Shown here: positions 1 through 12,006 of the stretch, one piece after another
Numbering within the stretch: position 1 is the first letter of the stretch
How the letters are laid out: each line of letters starts with the position of its first letter
Made by a program: the position numbers and the translations under genes
The notes under the pieces: generated by a model
What the model was told of the DNA's origin: nothing
The model's database searches: none
Seen by the model: the letters and a program-made list of their open reading frames with translations, nothing else
NCBI GenBank assembly: GCA_020726505.1
Contig: JAHLEZ010000001.1
Location: 5,208,001 to 5,272,000, forward strand
From: Leptodontidium sp. MPI-SDFR-AT-0119
Lineage: Eukaryota; Ascomycota; Leotiomycetes; Helotiales; Leptodontidiaceae
Length of the DNA: 64,000 nucleotides
Direction: 5' to 3'

Positions 1-1017
1 TGGACTGACTTTGGCGTGAGTGCCTTACCACCCAAATCCGAGAGATCCGAATCTAATCCGTTGCAGCTTTATGGGCCAGGATCAAGTCTGTCTTCAAGTC
101 ATTGCTGGATCTGGCACAGTGAAGCAGCGACAGAATGCACAGAAAGTATTAAATGTACTCCAACGCGGCCGACATTGGGTTCTAGTCTCTTTATTGTTGG
201 GAAACGTGATCACCAATGAGACTTTACCCATCATTCTAGACCAGGATGTGAAGGGTGGATTATTCGCGATTGCAGCTTCCACAATACTCATCGTGATATT
301 CGGAGAGATCATCCCTCAAAGTGTTTGCGCAAAACATGGACTGGCAATTGGAGCTTGGTCATCAAGGTACTATACACATCTAAAAATATGCAGAAACTTC
401 TGACTGTATTCAGATATGTAATCTGGGTGATGTATCTATTATTTCCTGTCGCGTATCCAGTTGCAAGGCTCTTGGATCGACTACTGGGACCGAGCCACGG
501 TATCATCTTCAATAGAGCAGGCCTGAAGGCACTGATCACACTCCACGAGCGTCTCAGCTTCTCGCCCACTGAGCGACTGAATCGAGAGGAGGTCACCGTG
601 ATCTCCACAATCATCGACCTGAATGCAAAACCGATCTCATCAATCATGACACCAGTAGGGAAAATCTTCACGTTAGGGATCGACACTATACTCAACGACA
701 TGACGCGCTACAATATCCTGACTTCAGGGTACAGCGGTATTCCGATCCATCTCCAGGATCGCCCAACGAGTTTTGTCGGAATGTTGCCGGTGAAGTCCCT
801 GGTCGCGCTCAACTTTGAGGAACATGTGACAGTGGGACAACTTTCTCTCGACACGCTGCATGTCGTCCGTCCGGATGTCAGTTGTCAACAAATCTTTCGG
901 ATATTCAGAGATAGGAGTGTACAGATGGTGTTGGTGACGGAAAGGGGTACGCAACATGGAGAGCCACTTGGCATTGTCACAGCAAGAGACGTGATGGACG
1001 AGTTAATAAGAGAGTAA
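1..1017 (+). CDS. CNNM/Mam3-like DUF21 + CBS-pair membrane transporter, 5' truncated
   Basis: Three exons are visible: <1-15, 67-366 and 414-1017, with GT-AG introns at 16-66 and 367-413. The 5' part lies outside the window. The first exons carry the end of a DUF21 transmembrane domain, with the phrases GQDQVCLQVIAGSGT, NVITNETLPI and IVIFGEIIPQS. A further hydrophobic segment (MYLLFPVAYP) follows. The rest is a CBS-pair region, containing SSIMTPVGKIFTL, SGYSGIPIH and GIVTARDVMDELI. In this family (yeast Mam3, animal CNNM) the protein sits in an internal or plasma membrane and acts in Mg/Mn homeostasis; here that role rests on homology. The stop at 1015-1017 is one option. Splicing from 1014 to an acceptor near 1064 would instead give a slightly longer C-terminus ending in an acidic stretch. 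No disruption is seen. Confidence 0.88.
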
Positions 1018-1585
1018 GATGCGATCTACCCGTGCTACGATATATCGGTGGCTAACGTTTAATAGTCCGGTTGCATTCAAGGAAGAGGCAGAATAGATTA
1101 TACAGAGGTCGCGGGCTAGCGCATCCGGTTCGGCGTTGGTGGCATCACGGGGTGGCGTTTGTCAATACACCTTCATTATTCATTAACCAGGCTTTACATT
1201 GATTGGTAGCCTCTTTCTTCCAATGATCATGCAGCTTACTCTATTGTGCTCATTCCATTTCAACGGACGTTAGATTCACTTTGTTTACTCCAATTTGTCC
1301 CCACGTGACTACCACCTTCGTCATTTTCTTCACCCAAACGACTTCGACGCGAGCCTCCGACGTTTCCTTCTTAACATCCACCTTCAGCTCCATCCTCTTC
1401 CTCGAAAGAATACCAACATCGTTGAAACCATCGACGCCAGCAGCTACAATCTTCGCGCCTACCGAACCCTTCAATCCGTTCCTCACCAGACCACATCATC
1501 TTCGCCCTTCATCCTTGCCATTCATCCTCTCCCAACACTTTCTGCGTTGTTCTAAAAGCGTAAGTCTCTCAACGAACATAGAAGA
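1018..1585. other. intergenic, no gene recognised
   Basis: This holds the presumed 3' UTR of the CNNM gene and the 5' flank of the broken 2EXR gene. From about 1,300 it is pyrimidine-rich (ctt/tcc runs), which is common in fungal promoters. No coding signal was accepted. Confidence 0.5.
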
Positions 1586-2479
1586 ATGATGTCTAGTTTG
1601 CTAATCATCCCACGGCAGTCTCACGCAATGTCCAGCAACGCCCCAATCGGCCTGCTCACAGTTAGCTCTGCAGCCGCCGCAGCTGATCCTGAAGCAAACC
1701 CTGAACTTCGACTCGAAGAGTTCACACTGTTCCCCAAGTTGCCTCTCGAACTACGTCGCAAGATCTTTCGAGACCTTCAACAAACCAAGCCACGTTCGCC
1801 TCCATTGCGAGGTAGATTATAATTACACCCTCCACAAGTGCCGTCACCGGTGGGAGCGTCCAGGCTCTCTCCCGGTTGCATTGCATGTATGCCACGAAAG
1901 TCGGGTTGAGGCCTTGATGCATTACCAGATTGTCCTCTATGACAAGTTCAAATCCGAGTCCCTAATCCCAATGCTCGGCGGCGAGCTCTCCTTGAGAAGT
2001 AACATCACTCAGAAGCCTTTCTGGTTCAACAGCAGGACGACAGCGCTTATATCGATATGATGGAATGCTTTTACTTCAGCAGCTGCGATGATTTCTATTG
2101 GAGGCTCAAGGGTCTGACTTCCAACAGTCGTGAAGTTGCTAGCACTATTCGCGAACTCGAAATCCGACTCTTGCCAGGTCCCGATCGCCCGAGAGAACTG
2201 CCGACCTGGATTCGAAATTTCATTGGAAAGCGAGGTAAATACTTCCGGGAATTTCTGGTGCTTTTCAAAGGGCTTCGGACTCTCTGCTTTAGCTGCCAGC
2301 AGTCAAATTTGGCTCTGGCGACCAGAATTCCCGTTGACTACATAGCGGAAGTGAAGAAATGGCTGGAGCAGAACAAAGCCCACTTTGCCACCGAAAAACC
2401 GCCCAAGGTATATCTGGCAAACGTCGCCATAGACAATAACGGCGAGGCTGCTATGCCAACCATGCCACTGCCAGCGTAG
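1586..2479 (+). pseudogene. 2EXR-domain protein, broken by two frameshifts
   Basis: The start is at 1586 or 1628. The first segment encodes an alanine-rich leader, then the 2EXR signature FTLFPKLPLELRRKIFRD, and runs into a stop at 1822. The domain continues in another frame from about 1,773. There I read KPSHVRLH, VALHVCHESRVEALMHY (the second ExR motif) and KPFWFN, until a stop near 2,059. The C-terminal part resumes in a third frame as YIDMMECFYFSS and runs to 2479. There is no GT-AG intron at either switch, at about 1,770 and 2,025-2,050. 2EXR proteins are a fungal family of unknown function, named for two conserved E-x-R motifs. Intact relatives lie at 12,007-13,051 and 13,810-14,490. 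Decay or assembly indels are both possible. Confidence 0.75.
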
Positions 2480-3354
2480 GACTGCTCTAGTAGCTCAAGA
2501 TGGATTGGACAAACCAACAAGCCAGCACCGTGGCCGCTACATTTCTGGATCGTCACGATGGACTCGTGGAGGAACATTACGACGAATCCGAATCACCGTC
2601 AGACGATCTCGATTCTCCCGTTTCTTCCATCGCCCTCACTACCGGCGCAGCCTCGTCAGCATTTCAGAATTCGCTGCTGCTTCATTTATGCAAGCGGTAT
2701 CACTTTTTTCACAGGCCATCACTCCAACTTGCTCTCGGTTGTATTCAGGGAAGAATTTGGCGGATTTCTCACGCGGTTGGAATGGTAGAATACGCTGGGT
2801 ACAATGAAGGAAGGTTTGGCGATTCGTAAGATCTTACCTTTTTTTCAGGGAAACACTTTGAGATTATGCGCAATACAATGAACTTTCACCCCCTTCTCCA
2901 TTATTACCGCGCTTTGTGAGTTAAGATGAACTGGAATCCATCTCCACTCGCTGTTTGATCAGTGAAATTAGTCACCCAAATCGCAGGATCTCAGCTTTGA
3001 GGCTTTAGAATGTCTAAGAAGCTCGGTTTGGGGGCATTTGGTGACAATATTCAACAGCCTCATGAAAGGAATTTGGTTTCTGAAGCCCATATCCATCGGC
3101 AGACGGAAGCACTGCCAGGATCTGAAAAATCCGCCTTGTAAAGAGCCTACTTCCAGAAAACGCGGTTGGGATTCTTGATCAATGATACTATTGGTGTATG
3201 GGATCCAACATTGCGCGTGACACTTCGTGTGGCTATCCCAGTCTTCCGAAAGCGCCCTCTACCATTCTTCCACATTATCAAATCTTTTCCATCCAACATC
3301 CTCAGCTATATATCGAGTCATCAAGTGTCTACTTTAATATACGAAGAGGCATCG
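2480..3354. other. intergenic, no gene recognised
   Basis: Open frames of 76-109 codons at 2,500-2,829 overlap one another in all three frames and show no family resemblance, so none was called. The remainder is the 5' flank of the ankyrin gene. An in-frame upstream extension exists to 3166, but it does not look like protein of the family. Confidence 0.4.
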
Positions 3355-6342
3355 ATGGCTGAAGTTTTAGCAGTCGTGGCGAGTGGCATCAGCGTCGTAC
3401 AGCTGGCTGGACAGCTTCTGAATTGTGTCCACCAGCTGAGGATTTTCTACAGAACCATTCGCGACATTCCAGAAGAGCTCCAACAAGTCTTAAATGAAGT
3501 CGAGATACTCGGACAGATTCTATCCCAGCTTGGTACATTGAGCCCCAACGATCCAGGAACATCAGCTCTTCAAGCTAGCCTTGAACATTGCCGTCGAGCC
3601 GTGTCGACTCTAGGCAAAATGGCAACCAGGAGTCAAGGACTGTTGGGTCGAAATAACAGGAAACTGAACCTTGTTCGGGTCGCTTTGAGAAAAGACGAGT
3701 TGAAAGAACTCAAAGTTCAGCTCGAGGCCGCCAAGTCCTTGTTGCATCTATCGATGACTTGTTATTCCATGTAAGGCCCCCAGGTTCTAGGGCATAGATC
3801 GAGCTCATGGGAACAGAAACGCGCAGCAGCAACAAATTACTCTCATGGAAGTTCGAAAAATCGAAGATTCGGATAAAAGTGCTCGAAATGGCTTGAAAAG
3901 CCGTCGAGAAGGAGCACGGGTTAATCTGAGACCAAAGGACTTGAACTTGCTAGCGCGCCAACATTCCAGTCGGCAAGGACTGGATATGTTCTCCAGCTGC
4001 TCCTTAAATAAATGCTGCTGTGCCTGCCATACCTCGAAGACGATTACTGGTCGGTTTTGGTCTGCGAAGATCCCTTGGTTTCCCATCTGGAACGCATGCG
4101 ATAAGTCTTCTTGTGGTTGCTACCGCAAGGCTTCTATATGGATAAGCTTGAATGCTATAGGAATACCTTACGCGATCATAGCAAACCTTGATATCTTGCT
4201 CACTTCCCAGAGATCATATATATCTCCATCATTGCAGGCAAAGAGAGTTGTCAATTGGGAGTCGCCAGCTTTCGCGTTGCTCTGGGAGATGAGATGGAAT
4301 GAAATGGAGTTCGTTGATACACGCAGGGCACTGACCGAATTGTTCAGCAGTGGGCAGGCATCTCCAATTGACATCCTCCCAAATGGAAAGTCCCTTACAG
4401 AGGTGTGATACTAAGGACTTTGGGTCTGAGAACATATGCTGATCGTGCTGCAGAGGCTACTAACCGTGCCGTGGCCCAATGGAGACACGCAGCTCAAATT
4501 GCTAGAGTTTCTAGTACATTCGGGTTCTGAGCTTAATAACTCCAGGTGGATTTTCCATGTCGTCTCCCGTAGATCTTTGCTGATATTCTGAAATAACAGT
4601 ACGTTGATTAATTGTTCAAGATGGAAAGGAACTGGCCCATGGAGAACTGGACTTGACAATCATTCTGGAGCCCACAATCAGTTGTTGAACCGGCTGCTGG
4701 CGTTGGGATTTGATCCTTCCGAGGTAGAACCCCCATCGCTCTATTCGTGGCCAAAAGAATGTTCGCCGATGCCTTCTGGTGAGTGGAACCTTGGACACGA
4801 CCCATTCTTCATCGATTGGATCGCACAGGGTGTCAAGGCATTACCTGGTAAGTGTTTCACCTTTAAAATCATTCGCAGATACTCCCGCTCAACATTTCAC
4901 CAGGATTTCTTGGTTCCAGCAGCCTACACGAAGCAATACTCACGGGCTCGGTTCAAGCGGTCAACGATTGTTTGTACACTCACGACTCCAAAGTGACAGA
5001 CCGGAATTTTCTAAAGCAGTCTTCTGTCCATCTTGCGGTTTGGAGACCGCAGCATTTGCAATCGCTTATGAACGCTGGTTTCGATATCAATGCAAGAGAC
5101 TGGATTGGCAGAACGCCGCTTATGTATGCTGCTGTCGCGGGGCTCGCTGATGTTGCAATTTCACTATTTGATGCAGGTGCAGATCCGAGTCTCAAGGACA
5201 ATTTGTACGCCCATCATGATTTCATCCGCTATGCCGTTCTATCGAATCACTTCCACGTCGTGATCGAGGTTTTGAAGTTTGCTCGCCAGTCACCTAACTT
5301 TCCAGCGGCATATGTCTCTTCACTTCTCGACAATGCAGTCATCAATTGGGCTGGACAGGGCTGGACAGGGAATCACTGGTGGACAAACAGATCTGAGAGC
5401 CTCGAGATTCTACTGAAACTGGGAGCGAATCCCGAGATCCGCTTCAGCGACGGATGGGAGTGGCACGAGGAAACAGACAATACTCTTCTTCACCGTATCT
5501 CAAGTACGCTCGAGTTCGACATACTTGTTGCAAGTGGATTCAAAAGCTTCGCTCACTCAAACAGTAGCGGGGCTTCAGGACTGATGAAGATAGTTCCACT
5601 AAGCGACCCGCTACTGATTGAAAAATGCATCAGAGGGGGTTGCAGTGTTGCCCATCAAGACGTTCTCGGCCGGACTCCTCTTCATGTCTCTGCCGAAGAG
5701 CTATGGGAATCATTTGTCCCTCTTAGTTGGGAAGTTTGGCCATGGGGTGACAGAGATAGGACCCTGCGCTCTTTGCGAGTGTTGCTTCATGAAGGCTCCG
5801 ACCCAGGAAAGGGCGATAACTGTCAATGCGCCTGTTCAACTAACGGCTGTACTGCAGATAATGTCTTGCTAAAAGAGTACAAGAGAGACTGGGAAGGCCC
5901 AATCCACACAGGATATCCTCTAGCTCAGTATATTCTGGGTCTGGAATGGATCCAGATACTTCAAGAAGTGAAAGGTCCAGGATACGCTACAGCAAGTGTT
6001 CTGAGAATGTTGCGGCTGGTAGCATTTGAGGAGATGGAGCTGACTCATACTTGTTGCCGAAAACCCCTTGGGCGTAGGAAAGAATCATGGACGACTTTAG
6101 ATGGTGATGAAGTCGAGGAAATCATGGACGAGGAAAGAGAATTGATAGAAGAGCTGGAAGCCCACATGAGGAGTGTTGAAAGTGTAGCAGACCATGACTT
6201 GGAGGATTTGCTTCTACAAGAGCTAGGAAAATTGGTCACAAAAAGAGGAGCTGCGTACGTTGTCAGACCTGGGTATGGCCAGCAGCCGTTTGAGGTTCGT
6301 GATTATCTTGAAAGATTCTGCGATATCATTGTCTTGAGCTGA
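3355..6342 (+). CDS. STAND-type fungal N-terminal domain + ankyrin-repeat protein
   Basis: Five exons (3355-3770, 3817-4402, 4454-4545, 4600-4847, 4904-6342) give 926 aa with all junctions in frame. Residues 1-140 match the fungal N-terminal domain of STAND proteins. This shows in the start MAEVLAVVASGISVVQLAGQ and the helical PEELQQVLNEVEILGQILSQL region. The middle has cysteine-rich stretches (CSLNKCCCACHTS). The second half carries ankyrin units such as DWIGRTPLMYAAVAG with DAGADPSLKDN, and QDVLGRTPLHVSAEE. No NACHT or NB-ARC P-loop is visible, so this is an N-domain/ankyrin protein without the ATPase module. It is probably cytosolic. STAND relatives act in fungal non-self recognition, which is only an inference here. 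The start at 3355 was chosen because the family domain begins there. Confidence 0.85.
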
Positions 6343-6797
6343 CGTCCATCAAAGCAGCATCAACATAGGAATACAGTAATGGCAAGATATGGTACGTTAA
6401 CCCCCAATCTGAGAAATCCCTGCTGACAGATAAAGATGTACAATCAATCAACAGATATGCCGTCTGGGCCAAGAATAAAAGGGATTCAAATGACAGCGAT
6501 TTAGTACAGCATATTGCTAGGTACGAACGACGGATGATGTGGGTTTCGAAATTCAAGGAAATGATAGAGATGAGTGTGTGCTTGCCTGTTCGGACAGATC
6601 CTGGCATGGAGCCATTAATTTTACATGTCTTCTGAAACCAGATTCCGAGGGGGAAAATACATCTGTCAGAAGAGAAATTACAAGGTTGTGTTTGAAGCAC
6701 ATTCTTACGTCCCAGGCAGATCAGCTTGCTCAGAAACCCAACCGATCTTGATTCCGTGGCTGACTGGGTCCAACTGCAAGACCAAAAGCCCGCTGGC
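6343..6797. other. intergenic between convergent genes
   Basis: This lies between the 3' ends of the ankyrin gene and the minus-strand dioxygenase. A 201-codon minus-strand open frame crosses it, but it also overlaps the dioxygenase exon and resembles nothing, so it was not called. Confidence 0.5.
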
Positions 6798-7911
6798 CTA
6801 GTAGCTGAACACACCTTCAGACTTCTGCCGACACAGCTCCTTATAAGTAATCGTTTTGTACTTCTGTTCTTTCCCAGAAGCAACCGGTATATCCAAACGC
6901 TGAAGCAAGGTGTCACCCTTCGGCGTGACAAAATACGGGATTGAAAACCGAGGTCTCGTCATGCGCTGTTTCCCCTCCCCATCATAGCTGTCTTCTAGGG
7001 GTGGTAGGTGTACTCGATGCATAGTAGAAGTGAGATAATCTGGGAAGAACATTAGAGAGATTCCATCCACAACTATGAATGGAAAATAAGGGTGGTCTAC
7101 TTACCATTACTCCACCTCTCCAGCGCATCCCCAATATTCATAACCACAGCCCCCTCAATAGGCGGCGCATCAACCCACTTCCCCGTCTTAGGATGCTTAA
7201 CCGTCAAACCCCCCAGCGAATCCTGAAAGAGCAGCGTAAACGAATCGAAATCCGTATGAGCACCAAGTCGATCTACCTCTCCCCTCCTCACTTTCTCCTC
7301 ACTGATAGGAGGGTAATGTCTATAACTCAATTCATTCTCGATATCGTTATGGAACTTCAAAAGCGAGTCTTCACTTGGAAGACCCAGACCAAGCGCGAGT
7401 GCTCGGAGGATGAGTTCAGATGCCTTCCAGCATTCGGCGTGGAACTTTAAAGCGAAGTCGCGGAATCCTGGGAGAGTGGACTCCTTGACCCAGATATTGG
7501 GCTGTTCGGGGTTATCGTCACTGCCCATCCCGTAGCTTTCCTAGAATATATTAGCTTATGTCCTCCGTTTCCCTTTTTCTTCCAGCAAATGCTCACGGTA
7601 AAATCAGGGACTCCTTCGAATTTCTCCCCTTCGATCGCTTGCACAGTTTCATGGCCCAATTTCGAATATCCGCGGTATATCATTGAGCCAGGCGGGTGAG
7701 CAGCGGACGCTCTATCTTCTTCTTTCAGATCGTAAAATTTCTTGCTCCATGTGAACGCTTCGTCAACCATGGATGCAGAGATGCCATAGTTCTTGATGTA
7801 TACGAAGCCGGTACTGTGACAGGCCTCAACTAATTCGTGAGCCACTTTGAGGCGCTCCTCGGGGGAGGATGGCTCTGACCAAGGCTGGAAATCGATGATG
7901 GGGATCTGCAT
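6798..7911 (-). CDS. 2-oxoglutarate/Fe(II)-dependent dioxygenase (isopenicillin N synthase-like)
   Basis: Three exons read on the minus strand (7911-7597, 7540-7105, 7039-6798) give 330 aa. The N-terminal DIOX_N part starts MQIPIIDFQPWSEP and includes STGFVYIKNYGI and the MIYRGYSKLGHE region. The 2OG-FeII_Oxy domain shows the iron triad H200-x-D202 (GAHTDFDSF) and H258 (TMHRV). The 2-oxoglutarate-binding R281-x-S283 lies in RPRFSIPYF. The intron between D-F-T and E-S-Y-G and the intron inside the codon before YLTSTMHRV both restore conserved family sequence, which supports the model. Such enzymes hydroxylate, desaturate or cyclise small molecules using O2 and 2-oxoglutarate. The substrate is unknown, and the neighbours give no biosynthetic cluster. 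No signal peptide is seen, so it is likely cytosolic. Confidence 0.93.
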
Positions 7912-8795
7912 CGTGGGCGTTAAATCGAGACAGATTGGATAGGAGCCGAGAGATGTGCGGCGAAAGGAGTTCGATAACTTGAAAGGAAAGCCAGCACTTT
8001 GGTGAACTATGAGATCGAAACAGATACGGCAGATATGCTTCTCTTACTCAAGAAACCACGATCAGAAGTGGAGGAACCTGAGAAGCTTATCTCATCTCAT
8101 GTCGTGCAGCTGTCAGCGCTAAACCTGCAACCCCACCTGCGTTACATACAAACAAAGTTGAAACTTTTAAAAGTTTTCTAATCCAAGAGGAATTTTTATT
8201 TTTATTTTTATTATGCCTAGATAGGTATTCAGCCGACACAAAAACAAAGTAGCTCAAACAGCACATCTCCAGTCCTCGCTTGAATGAAAGGGGGGTCAAA
8301 TCACGTGATGCGAGACTGTTTTGTTGCATATCGCACCCGGACACGGTCCGGACGAACCGTTCCTCTTTCGAATACACTGGGAATCGTTCTCTATAGAAAG
8401 GTCATTGTGTTCTCTAGGATTTTGGTAACACATGTCGATGAACTCCTGTACACGATCCAGGGTCTAAGCATACGTTCTTTCTATTTAACCTAGATCATTT
8501 CCGCTTAGGAACGGTCCTATGTGAGCAACAGCAAAGCCGTGGAAAGCCTCAAATATGGGGAGGGTTACAGTGGCAGAAGCCTGTAGATTCAGGGCAGCCG
8601 GCCTGGATGATCGCTAATGTTGCATGCACCGCGCTGTAAAACCACCCCTCACCCACCTCTCTAACATCGTTTTCTGGCCGATAGAATAGCTAAGATTCTG
8701 CGAGTAATAGAGGGTTATGCAAATCATCGAGAGAAACTCTTTGCATCATCACTTTCTACCTCAACAGCTGATTCTTAGGTGCCGTGATGCATCCT
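7912..8795. other. intergenic, no gene recognised
   Basis: This is the 5' flank of the dioxygenase and 3' flank of the PNGase A gene. It contains a short T-rich stretch (ttttta units) near 8,190-8,215. No coding signal was accepted. Confidence 0.5.
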
Positions 8796-10784
8796 TTACA
8801 GGCCTTCCTTCTCAGCAACCAGACTGACGGTCTCGGGCACCTCGATCTCTTTCTCAAAAGTCTCATCCAATACAAGAACAGGCTCATATCCACCCACAGC
8901 CTTCACATGTCTTCCATATGCATCCAATTCTCCACTGGTAAGCGGACCCATGAATGAGAACCACTGCTCCGTTGCACCGATCGTCCCATCTGCGGGATCG
9001 ATCGCCCCAGCGAACTGGTAGTAAGTATTGTTCCAGAAGTAGACGCAGCTTCCATTCTGTCTCGTTGCTAACAGAGCTGGACTTTGGAATATTGTGGGTG
9101 AGGTCAGATGGGACAAGATAGAGATGGAATAGGACAGTTTTGACCGGTCAAGCTCGGCGACCAGAGTCGAATTGATGGATGTAGGGTCGACAGGAATGAC
9201 GTAGTCCTGCGCAAATGACAATGGGTATGAGAAAGAGTTCTTGATTTCTGATTTATCGTCATCTAAGCTCGAAAATGTTGAGGTACCGCTGGTGAGCTGG
9301 TAGAGCGTCTCGTTGTATCCCTTGGCGGTGAAGTTTTGGATATTGACGTACCCCAGAGACTGAGACCAGGTGAGGGTTCGGGATCCTGAAGAAGTCGTGA
9401 TGGTAGAAGTGTGCGAGAGAGTTCTTTCGGCTGTCAGCTTGACCCAGAGAGTGGAGTTGAGCCCCGAAGATTTGGTGACAATGGGTGTGAAGTCAAACTT
9501 TGGAGCTGAGGTTGATGATTGAATAGCCTGTTGCACACTTGTTAGATTCAAATGATATCAATAGCTTCAATTATGCCTAGACCAGAGATCGATCACGTAC
9601 ACTTCCTGTAGTCTGGTCCCCAGCACCGTCAAGCCATAAAAATATCGATCCGGAAACCCACCAATTCGATCCAACTGTCCCCAGTGTTGTTTTTGAATCA
9701 TAGCCCACCACTTTCAGCTCGAATGTGTGAGACTTTCCATCGCATAGCAATCCTAGCCACGGACCGATGTCGATCTCAAAGTTGGGTAAGTCATAAGTAT
9801 CAACGCCTACAATCGGCACCCACAAACCGGGACTAATTCCTCCTGTGAAAACTGTTGGGAATGGCCAGCTAGCTCCGGCAAGCTCACCATCGATGAGCAA
9901 TTGAACTTCACGGAACGGACTGTACCCATAGATCGCTGTGTTATTGAAAGTCTTCTCGTACTCCGTTGGCACGTTCGTAAACCAGAACTCCTCAGCGCCA
10001 TTTCCAGAAGCAAGAATGCTAACCACGGCTCGCTCCACATTCCTCGGGAAAGTCGCAGACACAGAGGCATTTCCATCAGGTAGCGAGAGAACGGAGGACT
10101 GGTTTGCAGAGGACAGCTTCGCTGAAATGGGGAGGATCGTGTCGGCCGGTGTGAAGATTTCATGGTCGTCGTAGTAGAGTGCAGTGACTGTAACATTGAA
10201 ATTACCGGTAAAGACATCATTGTAAATGTTGTCAAGCTGCATGATGACTTTCTGTTCGGTTCGAAGCAAGGCATTGAATACGGTCACGTCCTTCAGAAAA
10301 TTGTAGAATATCCCAGTACGGACTGGCATGCCTGTCGTCGTGCGCCAGACCTCGATATTACCTAGGAAGAGCAATCCAAGGCGGTCATAATTAATTCCAG
10401 CAGAGGTTATCGACATGTTGAAGATCACCGTCGTGAATTTGCACCCGATAGGCGGGGAATACAGTCCTCGGTTTCGTCAATGTCTTGAATTGGGCCAAGA
10501 GCTTGCAACATACCAACATATGGAGATCCATAACTCGCTGTGAAGTCATGCTGCATAATCACTTGTTTGCAACTCGTGCCATCATAACTCTTCCTCAGCG
10601 GCGCTTCGACTTGAAAGACTTCCAGCAGTCCCGTCGTCTCACTCTCATTGGAACCTCGAATCCAAACTTCTCCCTTCCCAAACGTCTCGTGCAACAACCC
10701 CACGAAGATCAAAAATACGAACAACATCATGAGCGGATTTTTGGAAGGACATTCGAGGAAACACGGTCGCGACGAGGAACCCAT
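8796..10784 (-). CDS. PNGase A-family peptide:N-glycosidase (secretory pathway)
   Basis: Three exons (10784-10514, 10466-9601, 9527-8796) give 622 aa in frame. Near the N-terminus is a hydrophobic segment (MMLFVFLIFVGLL), probably a signal anchor or signal peptide. Next come family phrases: LLEVFQVEAPL, SCKQVIMQHDF, YGSPYVG joined by the first intron to LYSPPIGCKF, then ITSAGINYDRLGLLFLGNIEVWRT. Many N-glycosylation sequons (NVT, NAS, NNT, NGS) fit a luminal or secreted protein. PNGase A releases N-glycans from glycoproteins or glycopeptides; activity is assigned by family only. The 9,528-9,600 intron uses acceptor 9528 because the nearer AG would break the frame. The start at 10784 is the first ATG. 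An extra upstream exon cannot be excluded. Confidence 0.88.
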
Positions 10785-12006
10785 CTTGGGCAATTAAAAA
10801 GGCTAAAATGCTGCCCAGAAACGCAATATCCAGGACCCAATCATGGTGTAACGTTGTACCTGGTACCTGATAGGGGGCCTGGCACTTGAGGGTGACGATC
10901 TGGGTAGATTGGAGAAGGTGGGATGTAGATAGTGAGGGGAAATATGCCTGATGAAGATCTCGCCTCATTCAGGAAGCCGGCCACGTGACATGTCAACGAC
11001 ACTTCCTACTCATGGATGCGGCAGCATTGATATCTACAAGAATGGTTGTCAAACCAATATCTATTTAAGATTTATCATAGATGATTCTTCTAAGCAGATC
11101 GTATTAGCAGCCAGATCAGCCGTACCAGATCTACCGCTATATTGTATCTGGTACAAGATTTCCGTTGTCAAGTCGGCTCTTTCTAGCTTTATAACTGTGC
11201 AATCATGCCAAAGTACTCATGCATCTTAAGGGAACTGATGTTCTTCTTAATTGAATCTTCAAAGACGAAGACATAAATACATCGCTCATTACAAGTTGTA
11301 AGCAACCCGAGGCATGAGAAGTTCTTCCGCTGCTTGAACTTAGCAAGCAGATGTTTGAATCTTATGATGCGAGGCTGTGTACCCCGTTTCAATAACAGCT
11401 GCACCTAATACTGTAAACCATGAGAGTCTGGAATGAAGAGTGGCTGTAATGACTGTAGGGTAGGGAGAGTGGCCTCTTCGAAAAGTCTAGATTTGCCTCA
11501 TGAATACGGCTTTCGATTCAATCAACACACAAATCACCCAAACAAAGAATAAAACATTTAGTTGCAAGAACAACCTTACTCTTACGGATTAATTACATTA
11601 GCTAACTAACTCCGATAAGCCCAGCTTGGTGGTTCTCGAGCGATAATTATCCGAAGATTTATGCCTCGATTGCGGCCGCGTCAACAAACAAAGGGCCGCC
11701 ACACAAAGACTTCGCGAATTTTCCAAATTCTTCTTTTTAAAAATTCGAACCACAACTAAACTTCGCGACTTCGAATCTTCCACGTTTCAGTGTAGTCGAT
11801 CTACCACGACCAATTCGAGCTTTGCAATTACTACAAGACTTCGAGCTTTTCGAGAACGAAAGTAAACAAAGGGTTTGTTGCTGGTAAGTTTAATCCCCCT
11901 TCGGGTTCGAGTTCAACTTCAAGCTTTTTGGTTTGACTTAGCCTCGAATAACTCTCCTTTGGTATCTTCGAATACTTGAGATAGCAACTAATACAACTCT
12001 AGCACT
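10785..12006. other. divergent intergenic region
   Basis: This lies between the 5' ends of the PNGase A gene (minus) and a 2EXR gene (plus). It is moderately AT-rich, with poly-A/T tracts near 11,500-11,760. The segment just before 12,007 is rich in cttcg/ttcga words. No coding or RNA gene was recognised. Confidence 0.5.

Noticed and set aside
2500..2829. Overlapping plus-strand frames after the 2EXR pseudogene
   Set aside because: All three frames are open by chance in the same stretch and none looks like a protein family.
6326..6931. 201-codon minus-strand frame
   Set aside because: It overlaps the last dioxygenase exon and the ankyrin gene end in another register and has no family resemblance.
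10645..10968. 107-codon minus-strand frame at the 5' end of the PNGase A gene
   Set aside because: It is in a different register from the PNGase A exon and shows no link in frame; at most 5' UTR.
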